The translations under genes and the position numbers were made by a program. Positions 36,709 through 44,550 of a DNA stretch of 64,000 bases are shown piece by piece. The notes beneath the pieces are model-generated. The model saw only the letters and a program-made list of their open reading frames with translations. It made no database searches and was not told the DNA's origin. The stretch lies in NCBI GenBank assembly GCA_934541105.1, contig CAKTDA010000004.1:310001-374000 (forward strand), written 5' to 3'. The DNA comes from an uncultured Luteitalea sp. GTDB lineage: Bacteria > Acidobacteriota > Vicinamibacteria > Vicinamibacterales > Vicinamibacteraceae. Positions within the stretch are counted from its first letter, which is position 1. Each line of letters begins with the position of its first letter.

Positions 36709-36837
36709 GGACAGCCTATTAGAGCAGAAGCGCGCGGACTCGGATACCCGGGGGGCGAGACGACCGACGTCGAACATCCAACGGGGAAGGGCGATGCGGC
36801 CATCCGCGCCCTTCCGCGCGTTCGTCGTGACGCGTGG

Positions 36838-36856
36838 CCCGATACCCGATACCCGT
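36838..36856. repeat. Short heptad repeat CCCGATA
   Basis: Two copies of CCCGATA followed by CCCG. A further CGGATACCCG sits at 36741-36750. The unit resembles the CGAATCC units at 50311-50342 and has the same 7-base period. Confidence 0.55.
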
Positions 36857-37400
36857 CAGCAATGACGTACATAACAGTATCCGCATTCGCCGATGCGTGG
36901 TGGCTTGCCGGTGCCGCGTCAGGGCGGTAGGGTGGGGTCAGACAGCGCGGGTTACACCGCTTCACCGATAGTCGGAGAAGAAGGAGACCATGGCTGAGGA
37001 GAGTCCACCCTTTCATGATCGGCGCGGCGGGCATCGAGGGTGATGCCGGTCGTCGGCCACGCCGATTGCACCCGGGCGAATCGTTGTCGATCCCACTACG
37101 GGCCGAGGCCCGACCGGCAGCTGCCGACTGGATCTCCAGCGCATCGCCCGACCGACCATGAACCACTCCGGTGAGGAGCCCATGGACGAGAACACGCCAC
37201 CGAACGGGACACGCCGCGCGGGCTGATGTCATGCCGGCGCGGTCGAGGACCTGATGGTCACGCTGGCCACGGCTGCCACGCATCGAGGCCGCGAGCCTCC
37301 CGGCGCCTGCCGAATGCACAGGGCGCCGTCGTCAGCGAGACCTCGACCATCACGTACGCGACTCTGATTTCCTCCCTACGAAAAGGAGCGGAACCTCGGA

Positions 37401-37436
37401 AGGGCCCGATGCCTCACGGCGTCGGGCCCTTTGTTC
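37401..37436 (+). terminator. Intrinsic terminator with no obvious upstream gene
   Basis: AGGGCCCGATGCC (37401-37413) pairs with GGCGTCGGGCCCT (37418-37430) through 13 base pairs including one G-U, with a TCAC loop and a TTGTTCT tail. It points to a transcript ending here from the left on the plus strand. No gene is recognised in the preceding 700 bases, so the product may be a small RNA or an undetected small protein. Confidence 0.75.
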
Positions 37437-37711
37437 TGCCGGTTCCCGTGCATCTGGCACCGGCGTGACCGAACCGCGCCTGGAGCGCCTCGAGACCCGG
37501 GCCGCCTCTCCACCTCGCCGCCTCGACGAGGAAGATGCGACGGGCCTCGTGCAGCAGGACCATGCACACCTCGCCGAAAGGCTCGTCGGTCCGATCGCGC
37601 GCAGCAGGCCTGCTTGACGTGCCCGGCCACCTCCTCTCGCAACGGACGCAAAGCAGGCAGGCTCCTTGCAACCATCCTGCGCATCCGCGACCGCCCATCC
37701 CAGGAGAGACG

Positions 37712-37975
37712 ATGAAGAACCCGAACGAGCCAACCCTGATTCCGCTGGAGTTCCTCGGCTATGCCGATCCCGCCGCCGTCAACGCCCGAGCGACGCCGGC
37801 GCCGCAGCCCACGTTCCTCGCGCAGGACGATGAGACCGAGGACGACGAGGATGAGGAGGATGACGAGGACGACGACGTTCTCGACGAGGATGCGGACGAT
37901 GACGACGATGAGGATGACGATGGCGATGACGATGAGGAGGAGGAGCTCGAGGTGGGGCGCGTCAGCAGATCCTGA
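37712..37975 (+). CDS. Very acidic small protein
   Basis: An 87-residue protein with an ordinary first half (begins MKNPNEPTLIPLEFLGYADP) and an Asp/Glu run of about 40 residues in the second half with hardly any other residue, ending LEVGRVSRS. CAGGAGAGACG just before the ATG is a good ribosome-binding site. I recognise no family. Such tails are seen in DNA-mimic, metal-buffering or chaperone-like proteins; none of these is shown here. It lies between the terminator at 37401 and the sigma-54 activator on the same strand. Confidence 0.6.
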   Translation: MKNPNEPTLIPLEFLGYADPAAVNARATPAPQPTFLAQDDETEDDEDEEDDEDDDVLDEDADDDDDEDDDGDDDEEEELEVGRVSRS

Positions 37976-38088
37976 CGCGTGCAGACGATCCCGGTGGAGT
38001 TCGGGATGCCCTCGATCTACGATGTCCGGAGCCCCGGCTGGCCGCCGGGGCCGGATTCCCGATCTGCCCGGCGCGTACCCGCGCTGAT

Positions 38089-39501
38089 GTGTCCCTGCCG
38101 GAGGATGCCGTGACGCGGCCCCTGACGCGTGTGCTCCTCGTCGATCCCGAGGTGCCCGACGACGACCCGGTCGTCGCCGGGCTCGAGCCGCACGGCTATG
38201 CGGTGCGCCTGGTGCGCGACGGCGCGAGCGCCGCCGTGCAGCTCCGCCTCTGGCGTCCGCATGTCGTGCTGCTCGAACTCGTCCTGCCCGACGAGCCCGG
38301 CATCGAATGGCTGCGGCGGTGTCGCCCAGCGTTGCACGGTGCACCGATTCTCGTCGTGACGCGCCACGCGACCGTGCCGCTCACCGTCGATGCCCTCGCG
38401 GCCGGCGCGTTCACGCTCCTGGAGAAGCCGGCGTCCGTGTCGGGGCTGCGGACCCTCATCCTGCGCGCGCTGGCCCAGCGTGCGGCGGGTGCAGACGACG
38501 CCTCGCGCAGCGAGATGGAGCCGGGCGTCGAGACCTTCGGCAGGCTGGCATCGCGTGCCCCGGCGATGCACGCGGCCTTCCGGCTCGCGCGGGCCGCCGC
38601 CCCGACCGACGCAAACGTACTGATCGTCGGCGAGAACGGCACCGGCAAGGAGCTGATGGCGTCGGCCCTGCACGACCACAGCCTGCGCGCGGATGCGCCC
38701 TTCATCCGCCTGAACTGCGCAGCCATTCCGGGCGAGCTGCTCGAGTCGGAGCTGTTCGGCCATCGGCGCGGGGCCTTCACGGGCGCGAGCGCCGACAAGA
38801 AGGGCCTGCTCGAGGTCGCGCAGGGCGGCTCCGTCCTGTTCGACGAGATCGCCGAGATGCCGCTGGCGCTCCAGGTCAAGATGCTGCGCGTGCTGCAGGA
38901 ACGCGAGTACCGGCCGGTCGGCGGCACGACGAGCCTGCGCGCGGACGTCCGCGTGATCTGTGCGACCAACCTCGACCCCGAGGAGGCGGTCCGCCGCGGG
39001 CAGTTGCGCGAGGACCTGTTCTTCCGGCTGAACACGATCGTCCTGGGCCTTGCGGCGCTGCGTGATCGCGACGGCGACATCCCGCTGCTGGTCGTGCGCT
39101 TCATCGCGCAGTTCGCCGAGCGGCATCGCCGCCCCGTGACCGGCATCGAGCCTGCCGCCCTCCGCGTCCTCGAGCGGCATCCATGGCCGGGCAACGTCCG
39201 TGAGCTCGAGCACGTGATCGAGCGGGCCGTGATCCTCAGCAACGGCCCGGAGATCCGGCTCGAAGACGTGCCCGAGGCGGTGCGCAATCCCGGCGCGTCG
39301 CCCCGCGTCGCCTCCATGCCGATCGGGCAGTCGCTCGAGGAGATCGAGCGGCTTGCGATCGTGCAGACGCTCGAGCGCACGCGCGGCAACAAGCGCGCGG
39401 CGGCGGCGATGCTCGGCATCCACAGGCCGACGCTCTACAACAAGCTCCGCAAGTACGGCCTGTGGCGCGCCGATCCGATCAGCGGTCCGGCCGAGGAGTA
39501 G
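38089..39501 (+). CDS. Sigma-54-dependent activator with degenerate receiver domain
   Basis: A 470-residue NtrC-family regulator: receiver (~13-125), AAA+ ATPase (~150-380) and Fis-type HTH (KRAAAAMLGIHRPTLYNKLR). Walker A is GENGTGKE (181-188), GAFTGA (228-233) contacts sigma-54, and Walker B is SVLFDEIAEMP. In the receiver the phosphorylatable Asp is replaced by Glu63 (VVLLELVLPDEPG) and the acidic pair is altered (VDPE), while Thr91 and Lys113 remain. It may work without phosphorylation. It could start at the GTG at 38089 or a GTG at 38110. The stop overlaps the facing debranching-enzyme gene by 23 bases. Confidence 0.92.
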   Translation: MSLPEDAVTRPLTRVLLVDPEVPDDDPVVAGLEPHGYAVRLVRDGASAAVQLRLWRPHVVLLELVLPDEPGIEWLRRCRPALHGAPILVVTRHATVPLTVDALAAGAFTLLEKPASVSGLRTLILRALAQRAAGADDASRSEMEPGVETFGRLASRAPAMHAAFRLARAAAPTDANVLIVGENGTGKELMASALHDHSLRADAPFIRLNCAAIPGELLESELFGHRRGAFTGASADKKGLLEVAQGGSVLFDEIAEMPLALQVKMLRVLQEREYRPVGGTTSLRADVRVICATNLDPEEAVRRGQLREDLFFRLNTIVLGLAALRDRDGDIPLLVVRFIAQFAERHRRPVTGIEPAALRVLERHPWPGNVRELEHVIERAVILSNGPEIRLEDVPEAVRNPGASPRVASMPIGQSLEEIERLAIVQTLERTRGNKRAAAAMLGIHRPTLYNKLRKYGLWRADPISGPAEE

Positions 39502-41590
39502 CCGTCCGCACCCAGCCGCGCAGCAGCTCCGCCACGCTCCACGCCTGCGCCACGCATCCGCGAGGAGCATAGGGCGGCTCGGCATCGAAGATCTCGCTCA
39601 CCGACCCGACGCAGGCGTGATCGAGGTGGGGGAGCATCGGCTCGAGCATGCGTCGCGCGCCGGCGACATCGTCGGGGTTCGCCGCAAGCCACGCATCGAC
39701 GAAGGGCCCGATGAGCCACCCCCACACCGTGCCCTGGTGGTACGCCGCGTCGCGGGTCCGCAGGTCGCCGAAGTACTGGCGCTTGTAGTCGGGATGGCCG
39801 GGCGAGAGCGACCGCAGGCCCACAGGCGTGAGCAATTGCAGCCGCACCGCCTCGATCACCGCGTCCCAGCGGACGCGATCGAGGACCGGGTGCCGCAGCG
39901 AGATGGCAAACACCTGGTTCGGCCGGCACGCATCGTCGTCGCCGTCAGGCCCGTCGACGACGTCGAAGAGGTGCATGGTCGCGGGGTTCCAGAAACGGCG
40001 GTCGAACGATGCCTTGACCGTCGATGCGTAGGCGTCGAGTTCCGCGTGCGCCGCGTGATCGCCTGCCTCGCGCACCCAGTCGGCGAGCAGCCGGACCGCG
40101 TTGTACCAGAGCGCGTTGATCTCGACGGCCTTGCCGCGCCGCGGCGTCACCACCCAGTCGTCCACCTTGGCGTCCATCCAGGTGAGCTGGTAGCCATCGG
40201 CACCCTGCCGCAGCAACCCGTCAGCGGGGTCCACGCCGATGCCGAACCGGGTGCCCTCGCGATGGCATTCGGCGATGCGCCGCAGGGTCGGGAGGAGTTC
40301 GCGCAGCAGCAGGCGGTCGCCGGTGTACCGCTGGTACCGATCGATCGCATGGAAGAACCACAGTGTCGCGTCGGCCGTGTGGTACAGCCCCTCGTGGCCG
40401 CCTTCGGGGAACATGTTGGGGATGAGCCCGTCGCGCACGTGGTACGCGAACGTGCGCAGGATGTCGCGGGCCTCGGTGAAGCGCCCCGTGCAGAGCGTGA
40501 GGCCCTCGAGCGAGATCATCGTGTCTCGCCCCCAGTCGGTGAACCAGTGGTAGCCCGCGATGACCGAACGCGACTGGCCCCCGCTTGCCTGCGCACGGAC
40601 CTGGTCGTGGGTGCGCGAGATGGGGCGCATCAGGAACTGGTCCGCCGCAAGCACGAGTTCGGCGCCGACGTCATCGTCGAGGGCCGCCGGCACGCTGGCC
40701 AGCAGGCGCGCGCGCCGCGTGCGATCCATCGTCCGGGATTCGCCGGGATTTGTGGCGGCAATCGTCTCCCACGACTCGGCCGACGCGATGATCGAGACGG
40801 GCGTGTCACGAGTCAGCTCGACGCGGAAGCGGCCCGGGCTCCAGAGCGGTCCCGCGTGGTCGTACCCCCGCCGCTCCTCGACGAGATAGCGCACGTCGCG
40901 GATCGCCTGGTCGTCGAACATGAACCCGCCCGTGTCGGCGTGGAGCGCAAGGCGAAGCGGCGGCAGCGGCGTGTCTGCGGCGCTGACTTCGATGCGGCGC
41001 CCGCGCGCGCCCACGGTGTAGCCGTCGAGCGGTGCGTGGTCGAGGGGGGCTTCATGGGGGCGGAACCCGACGACGGGGCGCAGGGACAGGCGCACGCGTG
41101 CGGGGCCGTCGAGCAACGTGTAGGTCACGTGGATGGTGTTCTGCCCGTACGGCATCAGCAGCGCCTTCTCGATGACGGCGTCGTGCAGGCGATAGCGCCA
41201 CACCGGCAGGCCCGCTTCCAGGCGGAACTCCTCGAGGTGCCGCCCGGACGCCGACTGCGCGAGTTCGCCACGCATGCCGTGCAGGCCCAGCCAGTCGCGG
41301 AAGCCGTCCCGGAACGACACCCGCTCCTCGACGTGCGTCAGGAGCATCGTGCGGCCGAGCGGGGCGGGGAGGGCCGCCACGAGGAGGCCGTGGAAGCGGC
41401 GCGTGAGGGCGCCGATGACGGTGCCCGACGCGTAGCCGCCGAGGCCGTTCGTCAGCAGCCACTCACGGCTGCCGTGCTCCTCGAGCGTCGGCGCATCGTC
41501 GCCGTCGAACGACACGCGGCGGACGAGCGGCTCGAGTTCGGACAGGAACGCGGCCCCGAGGACGGGAGTCTGCGTGGTCTTGTCGGTCAT
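39479..41590 (-). CDS. Glycogen debranching enzyme (amylo-alpha-1,6-glucosidase family)
   Basis: A 703-residue enzyme with an N-terminal beta-sandwich (EWLLTNGLGGYASGTVIGAL, the bacterial GDE_N block) and a C-terminal (alpha/alpha)6 barrel of glycoside hydrolase family 133 type. TDWGRDTMISLEGLTL and VDWVV-like segments and the catalytic-region FPEGGHEGLYHTADATLWFF are typical. It hydrolyses alpha-1,6 branches of glycogen or related alpha-glucans. The ATG at 41590 overlaps the treZ stop (ATGA), so the two enzymes are co-produced. The 3' end overlaps the sigma-54 activator gene on the other strand by 23 bases. Confidence 0.9.
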   Translation of the reverse strand: MTDKTTQTPVLGAAFLSELEPLVRRVSFDGDDAPTLEEHGSREWLLTNGLGGYASGTVIGALTRRFHGLLVAALPAPLGRTMLLTHVEERVSFRDGFRDWLGLHGMRGELAQSASGRHLEEFRLEAGLPVWRYRLHDAVIEKALLMPYGQNTIHVTYTLLDGPARVRLSLRPVVGFRPHEAPLDHAPLDGYTVGARGRRIEVSAADTPLPPLRLALHADTGGFMFDDQAIRDVRYLVEERRGYDHAGPLWSPGRFRVELTRDTPVSIIASAESWETIAATNPGESRTMDRTRRARLLASVPAALDDDVGAELVLAADQFLMRPISRTHDQVRAQASGGQSRSVIAGYHWFTDWGRDTMISLEGLTLCTGRFTEARDILRTFAYHVRDGLIPNMFPEGGHEGLYHTADATLWFFHAIDRYQRYTGDRLLLRELLPTLRRIAECHREGTRFGIGVDPADGLLRQGADGYQLTWMDAKVDDWVVTPRRGKAVEINALWYNAVRLLADWVREAGDHAAHAELDAYASTVKASFDRRFWNPATMHLFDVVDGPDGDDDACRPNQVFAISLRHPVLDRVRWDAVIEAVRLQLLTPVGLRSLSPGHPDYKRQYFGDLRTRDAAYHQGTVWGWLIGPFVDAWLAANPDDVAGARRMLEPMLPHLDHACVGSVSEIFDAEPPYAPRGCVAQAWSVAELLRGWVRTATPRPDR

Positions 41591-43497
41591 CCGTCTGTGC
41601 CTCCTGGGTGTGAGTGCCGCTCGACGGCCTCGAGCAGCAGCAGGGAGTGGCCCGCCAGCGGCCAGCGCCCGACGGTCCACGGCATCACGCCGTGGCCGCC
41701 GTACCGCGGAGCCTCGGTCGACAGGAGCCGCTGCCAGCGGGCGGCTGCGGGTGGTGCTATGAGGGGTTCGGAGAGCGAGGCGACGTCGCGATCGGTCCCC
41801 ATGTTCAGGAACAGCAGCCAGTCGTGCGCGTTGTCACCGAAGTAGCGCAGCACGAGGAGCGTCTCGTCGGGCGCAGCCCCGTCGAGGCGGTGACGGCCGG
41901 CCCGCCGCGGCCGTTGGCGCCGCAGGCGCAGCAGGTCGCCGACGAGGGCCCGCCATGCGTCCTGTCGCGGGTCGTCGGCGTGGCGGTCGAGCCAGGACTG
42001 CCGCCACGACGCCTCGTCGTGCGGCAGCGGCTGGCCGTCGAACAGCTCGCGGTCGCGCAGTCGCCAGAACTGGGCGAGGAAGTCGCGTCGCCCGCGCGCG
42101 ACGGCTTCGTTCAGCGGCGCCTCGTGGTCGGCGAAGTAGACGAAGCGTCCGCCCGCACCGAACTCCTGGCCCTGGAACAGCAGCGGGCGTGCGGGCATGA
42201 GCAGCAGCAGCGCCATCATCGCGCGCAGGTCGGCCGGCCTCGCAAGATCGACGAGGCGCTCGCCACGCCCGGCGTTTGCGACCTGGTCGTGGTTCTCGAG
42301 GAACGTGATCGTCGCATCCGCCGGCAGGTGCAGCGCGGGCGTCCCTCTGGCGCGCTGCTGCCAGGCATAGTGCTGCCCCTGGAACAGCGTGCCGTGGCGT
42401 GCGCACGCGAGCCATTCGCTCGCGACGCCGCGGTAGTCCGTAAGGTACGCCTCACGTGTGCCGACGAGCGCGACACGCGCGCTGTGGTGGAAGTCCTCGT
42501 TGTAGATCGCGTCGAGGCCGAACCCGCCCTGCGCGCGCGGCTCGACGAGGTGCGCGTGCTGCGGCTCGTTCTCGGCCGTGACGAGCACGGCGCGCGGTGC
42601 CGCGGTGTCGCGGGCCGTCCGTGCGATGGCGGCCACGAGGTGTTCCGGCGAGCGATCGAAGATCTGCTGCGTGGCGTCGAGGCGGAAGCCGTCCACGTGG
42701 AACTCGCGCAGCCAGTACGCGACGTTTGTCAGCACCCACTCGCGCACCGGTCCCGATGACGGGCCGTCGAAGTTGATGGCCTCGCCCCACTCGTTGCCGT
42801 AGGCGTCGCTGAAGTAGTGCGTCGAGAAGGCGCGGAGGTAGTTGCCGTCAGGGCCGACGTGGTTGTAGACGACATCGAGGAGCACCGACAGCCCGAGGGC
42901 GTGCGCGCGATCGACGAACGCCCGCAGGTCGTCCGGCCGCCCATACAGCCGCGTCGGGGCGAAGAGGCAGACGCCGTCGTAGCCCCAGCCGAACCGGCCC
43001 GGGAACTCGGCAACCGGCATCACCTGCAGCACGGTGATACCGAGGTCTCGCAGCGCCGGCAGGTGCGCCGTCGCCGCGGCCAGCGTCCCCTCAGCCGTGA
43101 ACGTGCCGACGTGCAGTTCGTAGAGCACGACGTCGTCCGGATCGACCCCGCGCCACGCTGCGTCGGTCCATGCATGTGCATCGGGATCGATCACCTCCGA
43201 CAATCCGTGGGGCCCGTCGGGCTGGAAGCGCGAGGCCGGATCGGGATACGGCTTCGCGTCGTCACCCAGGAGGAAGCCGTAGCGGCTCCCCGCGCGGCCA
43301 GGCATGATGCCGGAGTAGTAGCCGTCGGCTTCAGCAGCAAGCGTCGTGATCGTGCCGTCGAGGCATACGGCAACCCGCGCATGATCGGGCGCCCATACGC
43401 GTACACTCACGCGGCCGTCGCCGGTGAGCTCGGCGCCGATGGGAAAGCGCCTCCTGACGAACGATCCCGTGTCGTCCTGCGAATCCGTGACGGCCAT
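41587..43497 (-). CDS. treZ: Malto-oligosyltrehalose trehalohydrolase
   Basis: A 636-residue GH13 enzyme that releases trehalose from malto-oligosyltrehalose. It has the N-terminal E-set domain (RRRFPIGAELTGDGRVSVRVW), then the barrel: LYELHVGTFTAEGTL, LDVVYNHVGPDGNYL, HVDGFRLDATQQI with the nucleophile Asp, LVTAENEPQ with the acid/base Glu, and TFLENHDQVAN with the third carboxylate. The length is slightly above the family norm. TreZ normally works with TreY (maltooligosyltrehalose synthase), which is not in the window. It is directly followed by the debranching enzyme. Confidence 0.93.
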   Translation of the reverse strand: MAVTDSQDDTGSFVRRRFPIGAELTGDGRVSVRVWAPDHARVAVCLDGTITTLAAEADGYYSGIMPGRAGSRYGFLLGDDAKPYPDPASRFQPDGPHGLSEVIDPDAHAWTDAAWRGVDPDDVVLYELHVGTFTAEGTLAAATAHLPALRDLGITVLQVMPVAEFPGRFGWGYDGVCLFAPTRLYGRPDDLRAFVDRAHALGLSVLLDVVYNHVGPDGNYLRAFSTHYFSDAYGNEWGEAINFDGPSSGPVREWVLTNVAYWLREFHVDGFRLDATQQIFDRSPEHLVAAIARTARDTAAPRAVLVTAENEPQHAHLVEPRAQGGFGLDAIYNEDFHHSARVALVGTREAYLTDYRGVASEWLACARHGTLFQGQHYAWQQRARGTPALHLPADATITFLENHDQVANAGRGERLVDLARPADLRAMMALLLLMPARPLLFQGQEFGAGGRFVYFADHEAPLNEAVARGRRDFLAQFWRLRDRELFDGQPLPHDEASWRQSWLDRHADDPRQDAWRALVGDLLRLRRQRPRRAGRHRLDGAAPDETLLVLRYFGDNAHDWLLFLNMGTDRDVASLSEPLIAPPAAARWQRLLSTEAPRYGGHGVMPWTVGRWPLAGHSLLLLEAVERHSHPGGTDG

Positions 43498-43587
43498 GCC
43501 TGCCGCAGAGGCAAGCCCCGTGCCGCACCGTGATCACGTAACGCGCGCGGGACGCGTCGCGCGTTCACCAGCGGCCCCTCTCGAGGT

Positions 43588-43611
43588 AGGGCGCGCTCAC
43601 CGAGCGCGCCC
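43588..43611. repeat. Perfect palindrome GGGCGCGCTC-ACC-GAGCGCGCCC
   Basis: Ten-base-pair stem (43589-43598 with 43602-43611) and a three-base loop, starting seven bases after the stop of the DUF5670 gene on the minus strand. There is no T-run on either side, so it is a hairpin-type 3' end or a REP-like repeat rather than a classical terminator. It matches the imperfect palindrome at 28309-28332. Confidence 0.65.
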
Positions 43612-43617
43612 CACGCC

Positions 43618-43773
43618 TCACAATGCCGCGCGACGCGTCCCCGTGAACAGGTTCAACACGACGAGAATCAGCGCGACCACCAGCAGTCCATGGATGAGGC
43701 CGCCCATCGTATAGGCACTCACGGTGCCGAGCAGCCACAGCACGAAGAGAATCAACGCAATCGTCCAGAGCAT
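43618..43773 (-). CDS. lmo0937-type small membrane protein (DUF5670)
   Basis: A 51-residue protein with two hydrophobic helices: MLWTIALILFVLWLLGTVSA, then GGLIHGLLVVALILVVLNLF, ending TGTRRAAL. This matches the DUF5670/lmo0937 small membrane protein family, often stress-induced; the exact role is unknown. AGGAGGTGACC immediately before the ATG is a near-perfect ribosome-binding site, so it is probably highly translated. It is divergent from the SRPBCC protein gene. Confidence 0.85.
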   Translation of the reverse strand: MLWTIALILFVLWLLGTVSAYTMGGLIHGLLVVALILVVLNLFTGTRRAAL

Positions 43774-43878
43774 GGTCACCTCCTGCGCGGCGAGTAGTGC
43801 AAGGCCGGGGCCATCGGCGCGTCGGATGCGTTCTTGCAATGGCAATCGGTCAGGGTGTCCTTTCTTGAAGGAGTGGAC

Positions 43879-44550
43879 GTGCGTACGAATCTTGGACGAT
43901 GGGAACGGATCGGGTCGGTGGCAGTCGGTGCAGGACTCCTGTACCTGGGAACGCGGCGGGCGGGCCTGCGGCGCGGCAGCCAGCTGATCGGCGCCGGGCT
44001 GCTCGCACGCGGTGTCACGGGCAACTGCGCCGTGAAGCGCGCGCTCGAGGGGCGGCACGACGCGCGGGGTGACACGAAGCGACAACTCGGCGGCAGTGCC
44101 GGCATCCACGTGCGCGAGACGGTCGTCGTCGCGCGACCCGTCGAGGACGTGTATGGCTTCTGGCGCCGCCTGGACAATCTTGCGCGCGTGCTCGATCACG
44201 TCGAGCGTGTGGACGACCTCGGGGCGGGACGATCGCATTGGGTGGTGCGGGGACCCGCGCAGATGCGCTACGAGTGGGATGCGGAGCTGATCACCGACGA
44301 CGTCAACGAGCGCATCGCGTGGAAGAGCGTCGGCGATGCGGATGTCGTCAGTGCCGGCAGCGTGGCGTTCCGGCCGCTCGGCCCCGATCGTACGGAGGTC
44401 GCGGTGCACTTCCAGTACGCCCCGCCGGCCGGCAGGATCGGTCGTGGCATCGCCGCCTTGCTCGGGCAGGATCCGAATGCGCAGGTGCGGGAGGATCTCG
44501 AGCGCCTGCGCGCCCTCCTGGAACAGGGGGCGGACGTCTCGCCCGCCTAG
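43879..44550 (+). CDS. SRPBCC-domain protein with YgaP-like membrane anchor
   Basis: A 223-residue protein. The first ~60 residues form two hydrophobic segments (GSVAVGAGLLYLGTRRAGLR, SQLIGAGLLARGVTG) like the DUF2892/YgaP anchor. The rest is a START/polyketide-cyclase-like SRPBCC domain (ETVVVARPVEDVYGFWRRLD, WDAELITDDVNERIAWKSVG), which usually binds a hydrophobic ligand. I favour the GTG at 43879 because GAAGGAG is five bases before it; an upstream ATG at 43834 is possible. The stop is shared with the facing phosphatase gene (CTAG). Confidence 0.8.
   Translation: MRTNLGRWERIGSVAVGAGLLYLGTRRAGLRRGSQLIGAGLLARGVTGNCAVKRALEGRHDARGDTKRQLGGSAGIHVRETVVVARPVEDVYGFWRRLDNLARVLDHVERVDDLGAGRSHWVVRGPAQMRYEWDAELITDDVNERIAWKSVGDADVVSAGSVAFRPLGPDRTEVAVHFQYAPPAGRIGRGIAALLGQDPNAQVREDLERLRALLEQGADVSPA

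Larger units (their letters stand above)
36709..37711. other. 1 kb region without a recognisable gene
   Basis: No reading frame here has the composition or length of its neighbours. I see a short heptad repeat (36838-36856), two very short ORFs with ribosome-binding-site-like AGGAG before their ATG (36990-37043, 17 residues, and 37158-37226, 22 residues), a strong hairpin terminator at 37401-37436 with no gene before it, and a 50-codon GTG-started frame at 37465-37617 of unknown reality. The stretch is the longest gap in the window and may encode small RNAs or decayed genes. Confidence 0.6.

Noticed and set aside
37226..37468. 80-codon plus-strand frame in the gap after the Omp85 gene
   Set aside because: It runs straight through the strong terminator at 37401-37436 and has no family pattern.
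37376..38344. Minus-strand frame across the acidic protein gene and the start of the activator gene
   Set aside because: It consists of antisense of the Asp/Glu codons (poly-Val/Ile/Leu) and Arg-rich sequence; the plus-strand gene has the ribosome-binding site.
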